From Pampus argenteus (lineage: Eukaryota; Chordata; Actinopteri; Scombriformes; Stromateidae), in NCBI GenBank assembly GCA_036937835.1, contig CM072864.1, forward strand, positions 17,590,001-17,654,000: a stretch of DNA of 64,000 nucleotides, written 5' to 3'. The notes beneath the pieces were generated by a model. That model had not been told where the DNA came from. It made no database searches and worked only from the letters and a program-made list of their open reading frames with translations. Positions 40,201-49,800 of the stretch are shown piece by piece; position 1 is the stretch's first letter, and each line of letters opens with the position of its first letter. A program made the position numbers and the translations under genes.

Positions 40201-42321
40201 CATGGTCACAGGGGGCTCGCAGAACTGGGTGGTTTTTTAAGAGGCCATTTGGCAGGACTGTGTTCTTATCCGAGCAACGCAGGAAAAGGCATTTCCACTT
40301 GGTTAAGAGGAGGACTGGTTATGGACTCAAGAAAAATAGCCTAGGAGGTAGTAACATACCACATGCAGCCATACGAGGACCAGCTGGGTTAAACGCACAT
40401 GAACCCAAACATAATGCAAACAAAATATTTTGGCTGATTAAGACATTTTTCTATCACACTCAATACTTGAGAGCTGCAATCCAAAAAGCACTAAATTCAC
40501 ACACAAAACCAATAATCTGTATTAATTAAGATGTGACTTCTGATGTGAAGTTAAAAACCAATGACTGATGATAATGTAAAAAGTGCACTTAATAATGGAA
40601 AGGCCTGAGTGAAATCCAGTATCACTGTATTGTGACATTTTATGTCACAATATATTAACACAGATTGAGATCTAATACATTTTCTGTAATATCAATTGAG
40701 AACATGTAAATCAATGAATGCATCTTGCTAACGAGACAGTAAGACCGCCGTCGATCCCTGACAATATCATCATATCAGTCTGTAATGCCAAAAGTATACC
40801 CAATGTAATTAATTAGCAGCAGTACAACTCCTTAATAAATCAGATCAATATACCATATTAAAATAACTGGTTGATCACCTGAATAACAACAGCAATACCT
40901 GTAGATGCACAAATATTATATCACTATACTGTCCTATATTGGCTGATATGAGCTGTAAAAGGCATCAACGGTGTCACTACAGTATACTATATCAAACGGT
41001 AATTAACTTGTAAACACATATGTATTTTTATTCGGGTATGTCTTTTAAGGCATCAGTATAAGCATGAAAAGATTTATCCAGCATTTGTATTGAGACTATT
41101 GTAAAAAAAATCTATATCAATAGTATCAATAACCAAATATTAGTCAGTGTGGTTAAATCGACAGTGACCGGTCACTGCGTCGGACAACTAGATTCACGCT
41201 CCTCAGCTGGAGGAATATGGCCCAGGTGCCATGAAGCGGGACACGGGGTGGGGTGGGGGGGGTACTGTCAGGGATGTGACAGCGTGTGTCAATGGGTGTA
41301 GATCAGGACAGCTGCTTGGGGGATGGGGTTGATTTGTATGTGTTGGACAGATGAATGAATGAATGGTTCACATGTGTGTAAAGTACAATAAATAGACAAA
41401 TCCATCATCTATCTCTGCCAGCATCTGTCCACGTTGGCTAAACGTACACGTCTGACACAGATGCCAGTTTGTTGATTGCTAGATTGAGTGTAGTGTAAAG
41501 TACAGTGAGCAGTGCAGTGCAGGCAGGTAAACCTATCATTCCAGTAACAGCAGGTTTACACAGGTGTATATACGACTCTCTCTTCAAATGGTTGTGATCT
41601 CTAAAATAAACGTCACTAATCATAATCATAATCATAGCTTAGGAAATCAGTCATTCACAACACAGACTGTATGTATGCTTCATATGACACCGGAGCTTGA
41701 TGATGACTGCAGGCCCTTTGTCATTAATGTCTCAACACTAGTCACCATGACTCACAGTTTTAATGCAATAAAACATACTGAAATCTGACCGCATAGAAGC
41801 ATGTGAAAATGCTTGGATGGTTGGTGACAGATTAATCAAAATTCACACTATATGGATCTATACTATAGTATAACCAAGATGACAGAGGGGTAGGGGGGTT
41901 CAGATAACCTCTGGCTGTCTGTGTCTGACACACAGCCATGGCTTTGACATTCAACGACACAGAAACACGTCTTTACACCGAGGCTTTGCTTTGAAACGGT
42001 GTGAGCTACAAGGCAACACAGTGGGTGGATGAAAGCCTTGCTCCTGCTGCTTGTTATGCTCTGCTAGCTCGTATGCCCACATCCTGGATGTTAGCACGAA
42101 ACAAGCGACACACTGAGCTTCTTCAATAAACGGGGGGTATAAAAAAGGAACCAGGACAACTATTGGTTTAATCGATTAGCATATACAATGCTAGCTTGAA
42201 TGTCTGCTGTAGCATCCCCCCTCTCCCCTCCTTTACCTTCAGACAGCTCCAGATCCAACTCCGCCAATTGGTCTCTAACCTCCTTTGGCAGGGCGGACAG
42301 ATCCACGCCGCGGTCTGCCAT
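12050..42321 (-). CDS. dip2b: Disco-interacting protein 2 homolog B, complete 38-exon gene
   Basis: DIP2B is a large protein with an N-terminal DMAP1-binding domain and two adenylate-forming (acyl-AMP-ligase-like) domains, linked to lipid metabolism and axon growth. Coding exons, 5' to 3': 42237-42321, 27069-27140, 25664-25819, 25382-25507, 24973-25203, 24751-24879, 23816-23935, 23344-23541, 23112-23203, 22921-23031, 22434-22557, 22017-22126, 21665-21767, 21508-21572, 21320-21413, 20971-21090, 20746-20860, 20124-20263, 19808-19944, 19181-19261, 18943-19070, 18631-18745, 17847-18048, 17565-17677, 16035-16115, 15763-15886, 15536-15657, 14783-14894, 14380-14489, 14151-14281, 13893-14061, 13592-13762, 13345-13406, 13152-13209, 12958-13032, 12681-12855, 12410-12533, 12050-12302. 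All phases agree and the total is 4,734 nt, 1,577 residues (human about 1,576). KMALPMPTKRRS, LNTLKRPKRPPL and the C-terminal DPIYVAYNM favour DIP2B over DIP2A/C. No frameshift or missing exon was seen. Confidence 0.95.
18631..25203 (-). CDS. dip2b: dip2b exons 5-22: linker and first adenylate-forming-like domain
   Basis: Residues about 147-884. Exons 5-7 give the low-complexity Ser/Thr linker and the conserved STKIQQLLNTLKRPKRPPL block. The first ligase-like domain starts near VKGEPLGVV (exon 8). It includes YGKLWSRSLKLAY, RVALVYPN, AFYGCLLAEVIPVPIEVPL and, where an AMP-binding P-loop would sit, YKASKEGTVMGV (about residues 519-530). That motif departs from the canonical Ser/Thr/Gly-rich loop, as is known for the DIP2 family. 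The C-terminal part carries GRRHNADDLVATALAVE and YDERIVIVAEQRPD. Every exon is bounded by GT-AG sites in phase. Confidence 0.93.
18861..18892. repeat. (AC)16 microsatellite in dip2b intron 21
   Basis: A clean AC array, reading (GU)n in dip2b RNA, beginning about 50 nt past the exon 21 donor (exon ends at 18943). Confidence 0.95.
19561..19690 (+). repeat. Degraded dispersed fish repeat (CATCCATTTTCT type)
   Basis: The sequence CCATCCATTTTCT, then GCAGGGTCTCAGGGGCTGTAG and GATCCCAACACGC, resembles a dispersed fish repeat whose intact copies read roughly 'ccatccattttct...gcagggtcgcgggg...agcctatcccagc'. The copy is old and truncated, inside dip2b intron 19. The family name is not assigned. Confidence 0.6.
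20021..20044. repeat. (TAAA)6 microsatellite in dip2b intron 18
   Basis: Six tandem TAAA units, followed by unique intronic sequence. Confidence 0.95.
20521..20571. repeat. (TAG)n trinucleotide array in dip2b intron 17
   Basis: About 17 TAG units with one CG change and two TAA interruptions. In dip2b sense it reads CTA. Just before it is a short AT run (20467-20478). Confidence 0.95.
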
Positions 42322-42352
42322 GACTCCGCCGATAAACAGGAGCTCAGTCTAG
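25382..42352 (-). CDS. dip2b: dip2b exons 1-4: DMAP1-binding domain and serine-rich linker
   Basis: Residues 1-146. Exon 1 (ATG at 42321, leader back to a TTTTCAG acceptor ending at 42353) encodes MADRGVDLSALPKEVRDQL and ends in LELSE. Exon 2 supplies GDITQKGFEKKRAKL, the charged helical core of the DMAP1-binding domain. Exon 3 is a Pro/Ser-rich linker ending RSGGARDDRYRS, and it differs most from mammals. Exon 4 carries HTEAVQAALAKHKEEKMA. The 15-kb gap between exons 1 and 2 is intron 1. Confidence 0.92.
25857..25920. repeat. Long (AC)n microsatellite upstream of the dip2b exon 3 acceptor
   Basis: About 64 bp of AC with one GC interruption. In dip2b RNA it is a (GU)n tract that ends 37 nt before the exon 3 acceptor (exon starts at 25819), inside the branch-point region. 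Confidence 0.95.
29269..29306. repeat. (TG)n / (GGGT)n compound microsatellite
   Basis: A TG array passes into four GGTG-type units. A second, longer (GT)n array lies at 29433-29469. Confidence 0.9.
31051..31229. repeat. Facing (AC)n and (GT)n arrays in dip2b intron 1
   Basis: An AC array with CG interruptions (31051-31107) is followed about 70 bp later by a pure (GT)27 array (31176-31229). They are mutually complementary, so a transcript of either strand can fold into a stem of roughly 50 bp. Confidence 0.9.
32530..32745 (+). repeat. Two abutting degraded dispersed fish repeats
   Basis: 32530-32650 matches the 'tataaaatgtc...gtgaaaaat...atttcccaaagcc...ttttctgtcgatcaact' repeat family also seen at 43080-43260 and at the right edge of the window. 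Directly after it, 32655-32745 (GTGCCACCATGAGGTTGACG) resembles a second common fish repeat with the text 'gcgccaccatgaggttgac'. Both are recognised from memory of fish genomes, without family names. Confidence 0.6.
38090..38270 (+). repeat. Possible degraded fish repeat (CCAACCCTAC end)
   Basis: ATATGATAATATTGTGGTGT and TTTCAGCCAAATTGTCCAAC, followed by CCTAC, are reminiscent of a fish repeat with ends like 'cagcccatattgcccagccctac'. Highly diverged, low certainty. Confidence 0.3.
38715..39078 (-). mobile_element. tRNA-derived SINE
   Basis: Read on the minus strand from 39078, the element opens GGCGGCAGTAGCTCAGTCC. It has an RNA polymerase III A box (TAGCTCAGTCCATAGG, 39051-39066) and a B box (GGTTCAAGTCC, 39012-39022) at tRNA-like spacing. 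A body with CCTTGAGCAAGGCACCGACC follows, and the 3' end reads AAATTTCCCCATTGAGGGAT then AAAATAAAGTATATCTTC. This head-body-tail pattern is that of fish tRNA SINEs. The body contains a CA-rich insertion (about 38780-38860). No target-site duplication was found, so the copy is probably old. The 92-residue frame across it is not a gene. Confidence 0.8.
39284..39390 (+). mobile_element. 5'-truncated SINE-like fragment
   Basis: The text GTTCCTGGTTGAATTTGGCG, then GGGGAACATTTGCTGCTTGTC and CCTCCCCTTGTTTCCTGTCTC, resembles the B-box-to-tail part of a widespread fish tRNA SINE ('ggttcgaatccggc..ggggaacctttgctgcatgtc'). The A box is missing. It lies about 200 bp from the better SINE copy. Confidence 0.55.
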
Positions 42353-42560
42353 CTGAAAAGGAACCGGGCCGTCAGCGGGAGAGTGTAGAAAAAAAACAAA
42401 ACAAAAAAACAAGACGCCCTCCCTCAAGACACAAAACAAGCATCAGAGTGGGAGAGACGGTCCATCCGCACGGCTGGCCCCTCCGCCATAATGGGGAAGA
42501 GAGAGAAAAAAACTCACCAAAGGCAAGCTGAGCGGTCACGTGACCGCCGTTACATCGGCC
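42353..42560 (-). promoter_or_regulatory. dip2b: dip2b promoter and candidate untranslated first exon
   Basis: On the minus strand a TTTG|GTGAGT donor at 42518/42517 and a strong TTCCTTTTCAG acceptor ending at 42353 define a possible 165-bp leader intron, so the ATG exon would run 42237-42352. Just upstream of the donor is a 16-bp perfect palindrome, GCGGTCACGTGACCGC (42532-42547), containing the GTCACGTGAC E-box bound by USF and TFEB/TFE3-type factors. The region is CpG-richer than its surroundings. No CGG repeat of the kind found in the human DIP2B 5' UTR is present. Confidence 0.5.
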
Positions 42561-42607
42561 TGTACGTTGATTCACCGCAGCCCAGCCAGAGAAACACACC
42601 GGGTCCG

Positions 42608-42622
42608 TGGCGCCCTCTGGCG
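42608..42622 (+). promoter_or_regulatory. CTCF-like motif beside the dip2b promoter
   Basis: TGGCGCCCTCTGGCG closely resembles the reverse-complement CTCF core (TGGCGCCCYCTGSTGG), with mismatches only at its 3' end. It lies about 60 bp outside the E-box palindrome. Motif resemblance only. Confidence 0.35.
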
Positions 42623-42839
42623 TCTCACGCGCAAAAACACACTTCACGTCTTTTTCACTCATTGCCGGAGGGCAGGACTTTACAGGTACATCGTGTAGTT
42701 ACCACATGTACTTTCATCAGACTTCTAGAGGATTCCAGTTAGGAAAAAGTTCAGTTTCATTATGTGACACAATGAGAGTATTTGTATGAATTTTACCTTC
42801 ACTTAAAGCCCAATGTTGTATCTAATAGCCTAATGGAAA

Positions 42840-43020
42840 GACAGTTAGAATATCCTACTTACTTCCACTTACTTCTGTGGTACTTGTACTTCCGTTTTAT
42901 GGAACCTTATACTTCCACTCAATTACATTTCAGAGGGAAATACTGTACTTTCTACTCCACTACACTTATTTGACAGCTTTAGTTATTTTACAGACGAAGA
43001 TTAGTTAAGCCCTAATTCAC
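42840..43020 (+). repeat. Dispersed fish repeat ('cactcaattacatttcagagg' type)
   Basis: CTTCCACTCAATTACATTTC, AGAGGGAAATACTGTACTTT and CTACTCCACTACACTTATTT, followed by GACAGCTTTAGTTA, match a very common percomorph interspersed repeat recognised from memory. It lies between dip2b and atf7. Confidence 0.65.
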
Positions 43021-43079
43021 TGTATGATGATTTATTTAAAACTGCACACATCTAAATACATTTGAGTTAACTCAAGGAG

Positions 43080-43260
43080 CTACTAACACATTGAAACTGC
43101 AATTTCATTATCAATTAATCTGCCAGTTATTTTCTAGATTAATCAATTACTCATTAGGTCTATTAGAATGATAGAAAGTTGTGAAAAATGCCTCTCGCGA
43201 TTAATTATCAAATTGGTTGCAGAATAATCTTCTATTCTGCAACCAATTTAATCATCAACT
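43080..43260 (+). repeat. Dispersed fish repeat with a perfect 17-bp hairpin
   Basis: ATTATCAATTAATCTGCCAG, then TTATTTTCTAGATTAATCAA, GTGAAAAATGCC and ATTGGTTGCAGAATAAT, match the same repeat family as 32530-32650 and 63820-63990. Its 3' part holds an inverted repeat: AAATTGGTTGCAGAATA (43210-43226), a 6-nt loop, and its exact complement (43233-43249). Confidence 0.65.
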
Positions 43261-43314
43261 TCAAAGCGGGGCCGTAGCCAGGTTTCTAGAGATACTGAGG
43301 TCATGAGTGTAAGA

Positions 43315-43570
43315 CAGTGGTTCTCAAAGTGTGGTCCGTGGACCCCCAGGGGTCCTTGAGGGGATTCCAGGGAATCCCCAGCAAAAGGAGGAATCATTTA
43401 TCTTGACTATAATTATATCCTTAAGTAACATAATGACAGAATGAATGTGTGACTATTTTGGTCATGTGTTTCATCACTTACTGTAGTAAAACATCTAAAC
43501 GCCTGGGACAAAATCCTGGTCTAATTTCTGTCAGTTTAGGGGTCGTTGATGTGAAAAAGTCTGAGAACTG
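43315..43570. mobile_element. Relic of a non-autonomous hAT-like element
   Basis: The left end CAGTGGTTCTCAAAGTGTGG and right end GTGAAAAAGTCTGAGAACTG form imperfect terminal inverted repeats (CAGTGGTTCTCAAA against CAGT-TCTCAGA), the pattern of a common fish hAT-type MITE. The interior encodes no transposase. The right terminus has lost a few bases and no 8-bp target duplication is visible, so the copy is dead. Confidence 0.55.
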
Positions 43571-44063
43571 GCCTGCGTCACCTAACGCACACCTAAACCC
43601 TGCAGACAATGTGAACAGAAGGTATTTAAATTCTATAATTATTTGGATTTTTCCTTTTTTTTATTTTTATAAAGTTTAATGTCCAGTTATATTTTCTGTA
43701 AATTATATTTCCTCTCTCTCAATGCTGTTTCAAAGCATACTTTTTTTTCTCATGGTCTTGAATGGTAGCTACAGTCATGGTTTAAGCAATGTTAAAAAAA
43801 AAGTTTAGGATTTACATTTAAAGTACATGAAACAGCTAGTAGGAAACAGGAGTACTTTCTACTGAGTAATTAATAAAAACACAATACTAGGTCAGGGTGG
43901 ATTCACAGTGGGAAGGGGACATAGAGTATATGAACAAAGCAGATGTAATAAAATGTCCTTACATACATTGTCTTTGTGTGCTTGATAGTACATGAAGAGA
44001 AAACATGTTTGTCTCAAAGCTGAAAACACACAAAAACTATAATATTCATTAAGATGTAGTTTC

Positions 44064-46827
44064 TTTAATTAAAACTGCAGCACTGTAAGTGTTCATAGTA
44101 TTCCACTTGGACATGCATGGAAAAGTAAATATATTCATATAGTACAGATATGTACAGTACAAGGACAATTTTTGAAATCATCAGTCCAACAATGGGAGTG
44201 TGAAAAACCATTCACATACTATGTGCAACTTTCACATTGTTGCATTTTTCATTAAATTGCTTTTTCACAACATTTCTGGGTAATATTATTATGCCAAAGA
44301 CTGTAATCACGATTGTTATTTGACCAATTATAAAAAATAAGTTAGACAGGGACAGTCAAAAGATGTGACCAAATTCATCTTAGAAGATATAACAAAAGGG
44401 GATAAAATCTCTTTTTTGAAAAAGGACTAGTGACATCTGTAGAGAAAACAAACAAAAAAAATAAATCAACGTTAAAAGAAATTAGTTTCTATATTCATCA
44501 GTACAATCAGAAGCGTTATGACAAAAGTTGTATAGTGCTGAAAATAGCACACAACAGAAGAAAACACATGACAGAAAAGGTGCCAATGACATGAATTACA
44601 TGAAAACATTAAAGCTAAATATAGTTTGAATTTTCATTCCATATGAACAATCGTCTATAAGGGAATGCCAGACAAATATAGCGCCAGCCTCAAGGTACAA
44701 TAAAATGCCGGGGTCGCCATTGGGACTGTAGGACAAGAGGTTCAGTCAAAGGTGAAAAGTATTTAGGTTGGTGAGCAAATTCCCATTCATGTTCATGTAT
44801 ACAGTACAGATAAGAGAAAAATAATGTTGTTTTTTTGTTTTTTTTTTGTTGTTGTTTTTTTTAAGGATTTGATTTTACAAAGCAACAATAAACTTTAGTG
44901 CATAAAGACATGTCGTTATGATAATGGACAGACATCTTGTTTTTACAATATCACATCTTGCAAATATATGACCATACCAGCCAAAAGGGACAGAAATATA
45001 CAAGAAAAAGAAAAGCAAACTGCTGGTTTAGGTGTTTATGTAAAAAATATATTGATAAAATATCTTGGCGGGATTTCTGAAGAAGTGGAAGCATTCAGTC
45101 ATAAGACAGTCTGAACTTTTTCCTCCTTCAAGACTTTCATCAGTGAAGATGTCCAGATGACAGACCAGTATTAATTCATTTTATGTCACTGAAAAGAGAC
45201 TGATGGTTAAATTAACCAAGACTTTAAGATGCGTTATGGGAATTTTCAACAGTTATTAGATGTTTTGTTCCTGGTTACTTTTCATTTTGATGAAATGAAC
45301 AAATCAAGACAAGCATATTTTTCTGAGGATACACTGTGTATATCTGTGTATATTTAAGTGGGGATGTCTGAGGCACCACTGTGATATTAAGGCATAATTA
45401 TCAGACATTGTGTGTGAAACTGTAGGTAAGTGCAAAAAACAAGCAGTGATAAACTGTAGACTGTGACACTGACCTCTGAACCACAAAATAAGAGTCAGGC
45501 TTATTTACTTCCTGCCTGAGGACAAGTACCAGGCTGTCTTTGGACATTCAGAGATCAGTTTTTTTTTTCTTGTTGTTGTTATTATGGCTTGGTTTAGGTT
45601 TGGTAAAGAGCATAATGGATTCATCGCACTTCCAACGAGCAGCAAGGATGTGCAACCATCCTAAGAAGTGTGAAATTAACAGTTACAGTAAGTCCAGGGC
45701 CCACACAGAGAAACACAGTCACTAGAATAGTTTCATATAAAATGGAAAAGGCATCCACTTAGAAAACCAGTAAACAGCAAAACTGCCTATTTTAGAAATA
45801 ACATGAGAAGGAGGGGAGGAGGGGTTGAATTCCCTTCAGATCACAAAAAAATATTGCTCAAACGAACAGATTTTAGGATACTATACTGTCTCTGACAATC
45901 TAACATTTCGGTTCTGAGAACTAATCTGGTAGGATGTGCCAAATAACTAAAAAAATTATAGCTGCACATACTATATCAAGGACATAACACCCTAATAGAA
46001 AAAGTCACATGCTAACAATCTAGCTATTAACTTATCAGATCAGGAGTAGCCACACTGCTAAACATACACACAGAGCCAATCACACACAGTTTGTACATTT
46101 TATCTTAAAGGGGTTCAAATGAGGTAAGGGTTTTGGGTCCATGTTGAGATCACCTTTACAAAAGGTTTGGATGAATATTTGAGACGTGAACATCTGAGTC
46201 ATGGAAGTCTAGACAACTACTGCATCTTTGGAGTCAAGAATGTATAGGGACGTATGCTGTGATGACATGTGTGGGCGTGTGCATGGTTAAAAAGTTGTGG
46301 AGCGCAAGGCACTATTCCCTGCTGAAAACAGTGTGAAGCCCTGTGTGCTATTTGGTATCTGATTTGATCGAGAATGTTTATGCAACACCTGTGTCTTTGA
46401 AACTGTGCATGTGTGTGTTGCCTGTCCACATGGGACATTCATAACGACAGTACACTCAGAGCGACGCAGTCCTACAGTCCAGTGAAGAGTCATTTTGACT
46501 GAGGGTGAGGAGAGATGAGTGGGGAGGCACAGAGGAGAAACGAGGGTGGGGAGGTTGGAGTCCAGCCCCTATAGTCTATGGCAAAGTGAACAGGAAGCTC
46601 TCTTAAAAGTCTCAGTCCATTCCCAGAAGGCTGCTGCTGAGCTCCAGGCCACAGCATGATCGCTCCACGGGGGGTGGGGGGGTCAGAGAGAGCAGAGGAG
46701 CACAGGGAAAAGGGAAAGGGAAGATTAGAAATCTGGTCTTCTAGATTGGGAAAGTTGAAAGTTGCTGCTCCTCTTTACCCCTGGGTGACGACTGTGAGCC
46801 AAGTCTGAGCCGTGGTGGCATCGCTCA
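44064..46827 (-). other. atf7: Probable atf7 3' UTR
   Basis: The stretch downstream of the atf7 stop has no coding potential and is AT-rich. A minus-strand ATTAAA at 44064-44069 is a possible poly(A) signal; no convincing AATAAA was found closer to the stop. Extent uncertain. Confidence 0.35.
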
Positions 46828-49800
46828 TCATCTGGCAGCAGATTGAGACTGTGCAGCCATGATAATGTGAGAGGATCCACTCTCAGCCCTCTGCTGCTGA
46901 CCCATTCCTGCCAGCACAGACATTGCCATGGCCTCAGCTGCTGCCCTTGAGCTCAGGCCGTTTTGCCCTGCGGAGGGGCTGTGCGCCACAGAGCTGTGCT
47001 GAATCACCGGGGCAGGAGAACCTGTAGGATCCGAGGTGTCTTTCATGCTCTCTTCTGCAACTGCATAGAAACAAAGGAAGACATGTACAGATTTATACTT
47101 TTAATTGGCAACCATGAATACAAAACCTAATGAAAGACTACGGACACCATCTGTGTTGTTTAGTAGTTAAAATGTAGTGAGTAACATGGCATAATTCTGA
47201 AAGGCTCACCTAAGTAGACAGCCTTCTTCTGTAGGGTGGTCACAGGACAGTCCTTATGGGCCAGCAGCAGCTGCTTCAAATGAGCCACCTCGTTCCTTAA
47301 CAGAGACACTTCATTCTGGTGGGAGGGAAAATCAGGCCAATCAATACTTTTAAGAATTCACATATATTCATATCATGGAGTATACCCCAAAGACATCATC
47401 ATTAATGTCGGGACACAAAATTCAGACTTCTAACCTTCTTTTCCTCACTGGAATTTTAATGTTTTTCAACTATGAAATGGTCTTAACAACAGGGGTTAAC
47501 AACAGTGGTTTTAACTACAGTAATTCTAGCAGTGGAGAAGTGGGCATACAGCTGGAACCACAAAATAACACAATAAAGATGCAAAGCTTATAATAAGTTA
47601 TAATAGGTCCCAGGGTTACATGTCTTGTAAACCTCACCCATTTGTAAAAGTATAACACATTCCTGAATCTGAGTTTGATGAATACACTTCTCAAACTTCC
47701 ACTACTAGTTGGAACTATAAATGTCAGCCTGTCTGTGTGATTATGCACACACTAAGACAGGCCACCTGCAGGCCACATTTCTTCCTTGCCCACTAATTTC
47801 AAGCCCACTCACCGACAGTGAGACGTTCATGCTGCTGAGCTCCTCAGCCTTCTTCTCTAGGGAGTTGACCCACAGTTTGCGTTTCTGTCTGCAGCGCGAT
47901 GCCGCGGCCCGATTCCTCTCCAGGAAGCGCTGCCTTCGCTCATCTGGGTCATCATCTGTTGTCCGCCGCCGACGCCCACCTGTGGGCTGGGCTGGAGATA
48001 CCTAGAGGGGGAGCAAGGGTAAAGGGTGAAACAGAAAGAATGACAGACAGACAGACAGGGGAGGAGAGCGGAAGAAAAATGAGAAAGAAAAGGGAAGTTT
48101 GAGTCATAGTTTCATTATTTTAGTCAGTGCATCATAGTCATCTCACTACAAGAAGTACAGCCCCAATTTTCTGTAACCACAACAGGCCACATGTACTATA
48201 TAAAACAGGGTTGAGTTCAGTTACACTTGGTAATTTCTCAGATTTTCTGAAACTTGTCAGAGACAATGTCTTGTTTATTTGAGTGCTTGCATATAACAAC
48301 ACCTGAGGTTGTGCAGGTGATGGAGCATCTGGATGTTGGACAAGCAGCTGGCTTTGCTCTGCTCTCTGAGGTACCATGGGGCTGTGGCCCATGGCCATGA
48401 CACCCATGCTTTGTCCTGGGCTCTGTTGGGACAGCGCAGCCTTCAGACGCTACAGGAGAAAAATCATAAAACTGGTATCAATACCAAACACAGGGATTAA
48501 ATACACAACCAAACCAACAGTATAACTGTGTGTACAGTACAAGTGTAGTTTAAGTATTAAAGAAACAGCACTTCATTTTTTTGCAACCATTTAAACATCA
48601 CTGCAGCATCATAGCAAAACTTCTAGACATCAAGACTGTACTAACAAGCTGGCTCCATGTTGACATCAACTCATTTACAGTATGAGCAAAAAAAACTTCA
48701 ATATAGCCTGAAGTAAGTTGTTAATCACACTTATGTATGCATATTTTACATGCAATAACGCTATTTGACCATGTTTACTTACTGGTTGTTGAAGTTTTCA
48801 GGATGAATTGAAATCAGTACCAGATTGTGCTACACTTTGCCTCAGGAAAATTATTTAAAAAAATATTACATTTATGGGATTTAGATTTGTTTATAATCAA
48901 ATGTATAGTATAGTATAGTATAGTATATATATTTCTAGATGATGATGAGAAAAAAGGTTTCAGATGATATGTTATCCAACAGGATTGTAACCCTAAAGGC
49001 ATGAAGCTGGTCAATAGTACATTTAAGCAGCCAACAGCATTCTGACAGTGATCTTTTAGTATTTGTACTGTTGTACTTTTACTACTTTAGGAAGTCATGT
49101 TTGTGCCTATACCCAGAAAACCAGCAAAACACTCTGAGCCTTCATGTTTTACTTCTGATTGAACAAGAAAGCTGCTTGTTTAAATAGACATATCTACTAA
49201 AGTGGACACTTCATATAAAGTATGTTGTAAGGCTATAAACAATTACTACACATACTCAGTTTCATCTGAAATGCAGTTAAAAGGTGGGATCCTTTAAAAG
49301 AGGTCTGTGCAATGCCGTATCATAAATTCAGTTATGTTTGTGTATTTGTGTTGCAAGGATTAAATAAACATCAACAAGTAACCGCAGTAAAAAGTCATAT
49401 GATGAACAAACTAACTCAGAGAAAGGCTGGAGGGTGAAGATGGAGACAAAAAGAATAGATAAAGAGATAAAAATAGAGAGCTAATCTAGTGCTGACCATC
49501 TTAGCCTCTGAGTGGATGCTGTAGCCAGAAGGGGAGTTAGAGCCGCTGCTGCTGCCTCCCAGAGGAGGACCAGGGATCCCAGGAATGTTGGGTACCATGC
49601 ACATAGGTCGGGCCAGCTGGAGAACAGATAAGATACACAAAATATGCATTTATTAAACTTCATGGCTATAAAAATAAAATACAACACATTTAGACTTTTG
49701 GTCTGCCTTACATTGATGACAGAGGGTATCTGTACAGGACCAGGGAGTACAGACACTGCCTGGCCAGAGGGAAGCATCATCATGGGGTAATGGCTGGTTG

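Larger units (their letters stand above)
27141..42236 (-). other. dip2b: dip2b intron 1 (15.1 kb), repeat-bearing, no embedded gene seen
   Basis: I found no exon, RNA gene or long reverse-transcriptase or transposase frame on either strand. Contents are microsatellites (29269-29306, 29433-29469, 31051-31107, 31176-31229), poly-A runs (near 27429-27450), a GGGA-rich patch near 28820-28860, dispersed-repeat debris at 32530-32745 and 38090-38270, a tRNA-derived SINE at 38715-39078, and a SINE-like fragment at 39284-39390. The rest is unique AT-rich sequence. Confidence 0.7.

Noticed and set aside
39940..40340. Possible further tRNA-like SINE (GTGGCTCAGACCAGCTG)
   Set aside because: An A-box-like string is present, but I could find no B box at proper spacing and no family text.
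12050..42321. Identity as DIP2A or DIP2C
   Set aside because: The blocks LPMPTKRRS, DTADGVPV, LNTLKRPKRPPL with DDSEEIVEG, and NTEDKNSALTVQDVGH follow DIP2B. The total length also equals DIP2B within one residue.
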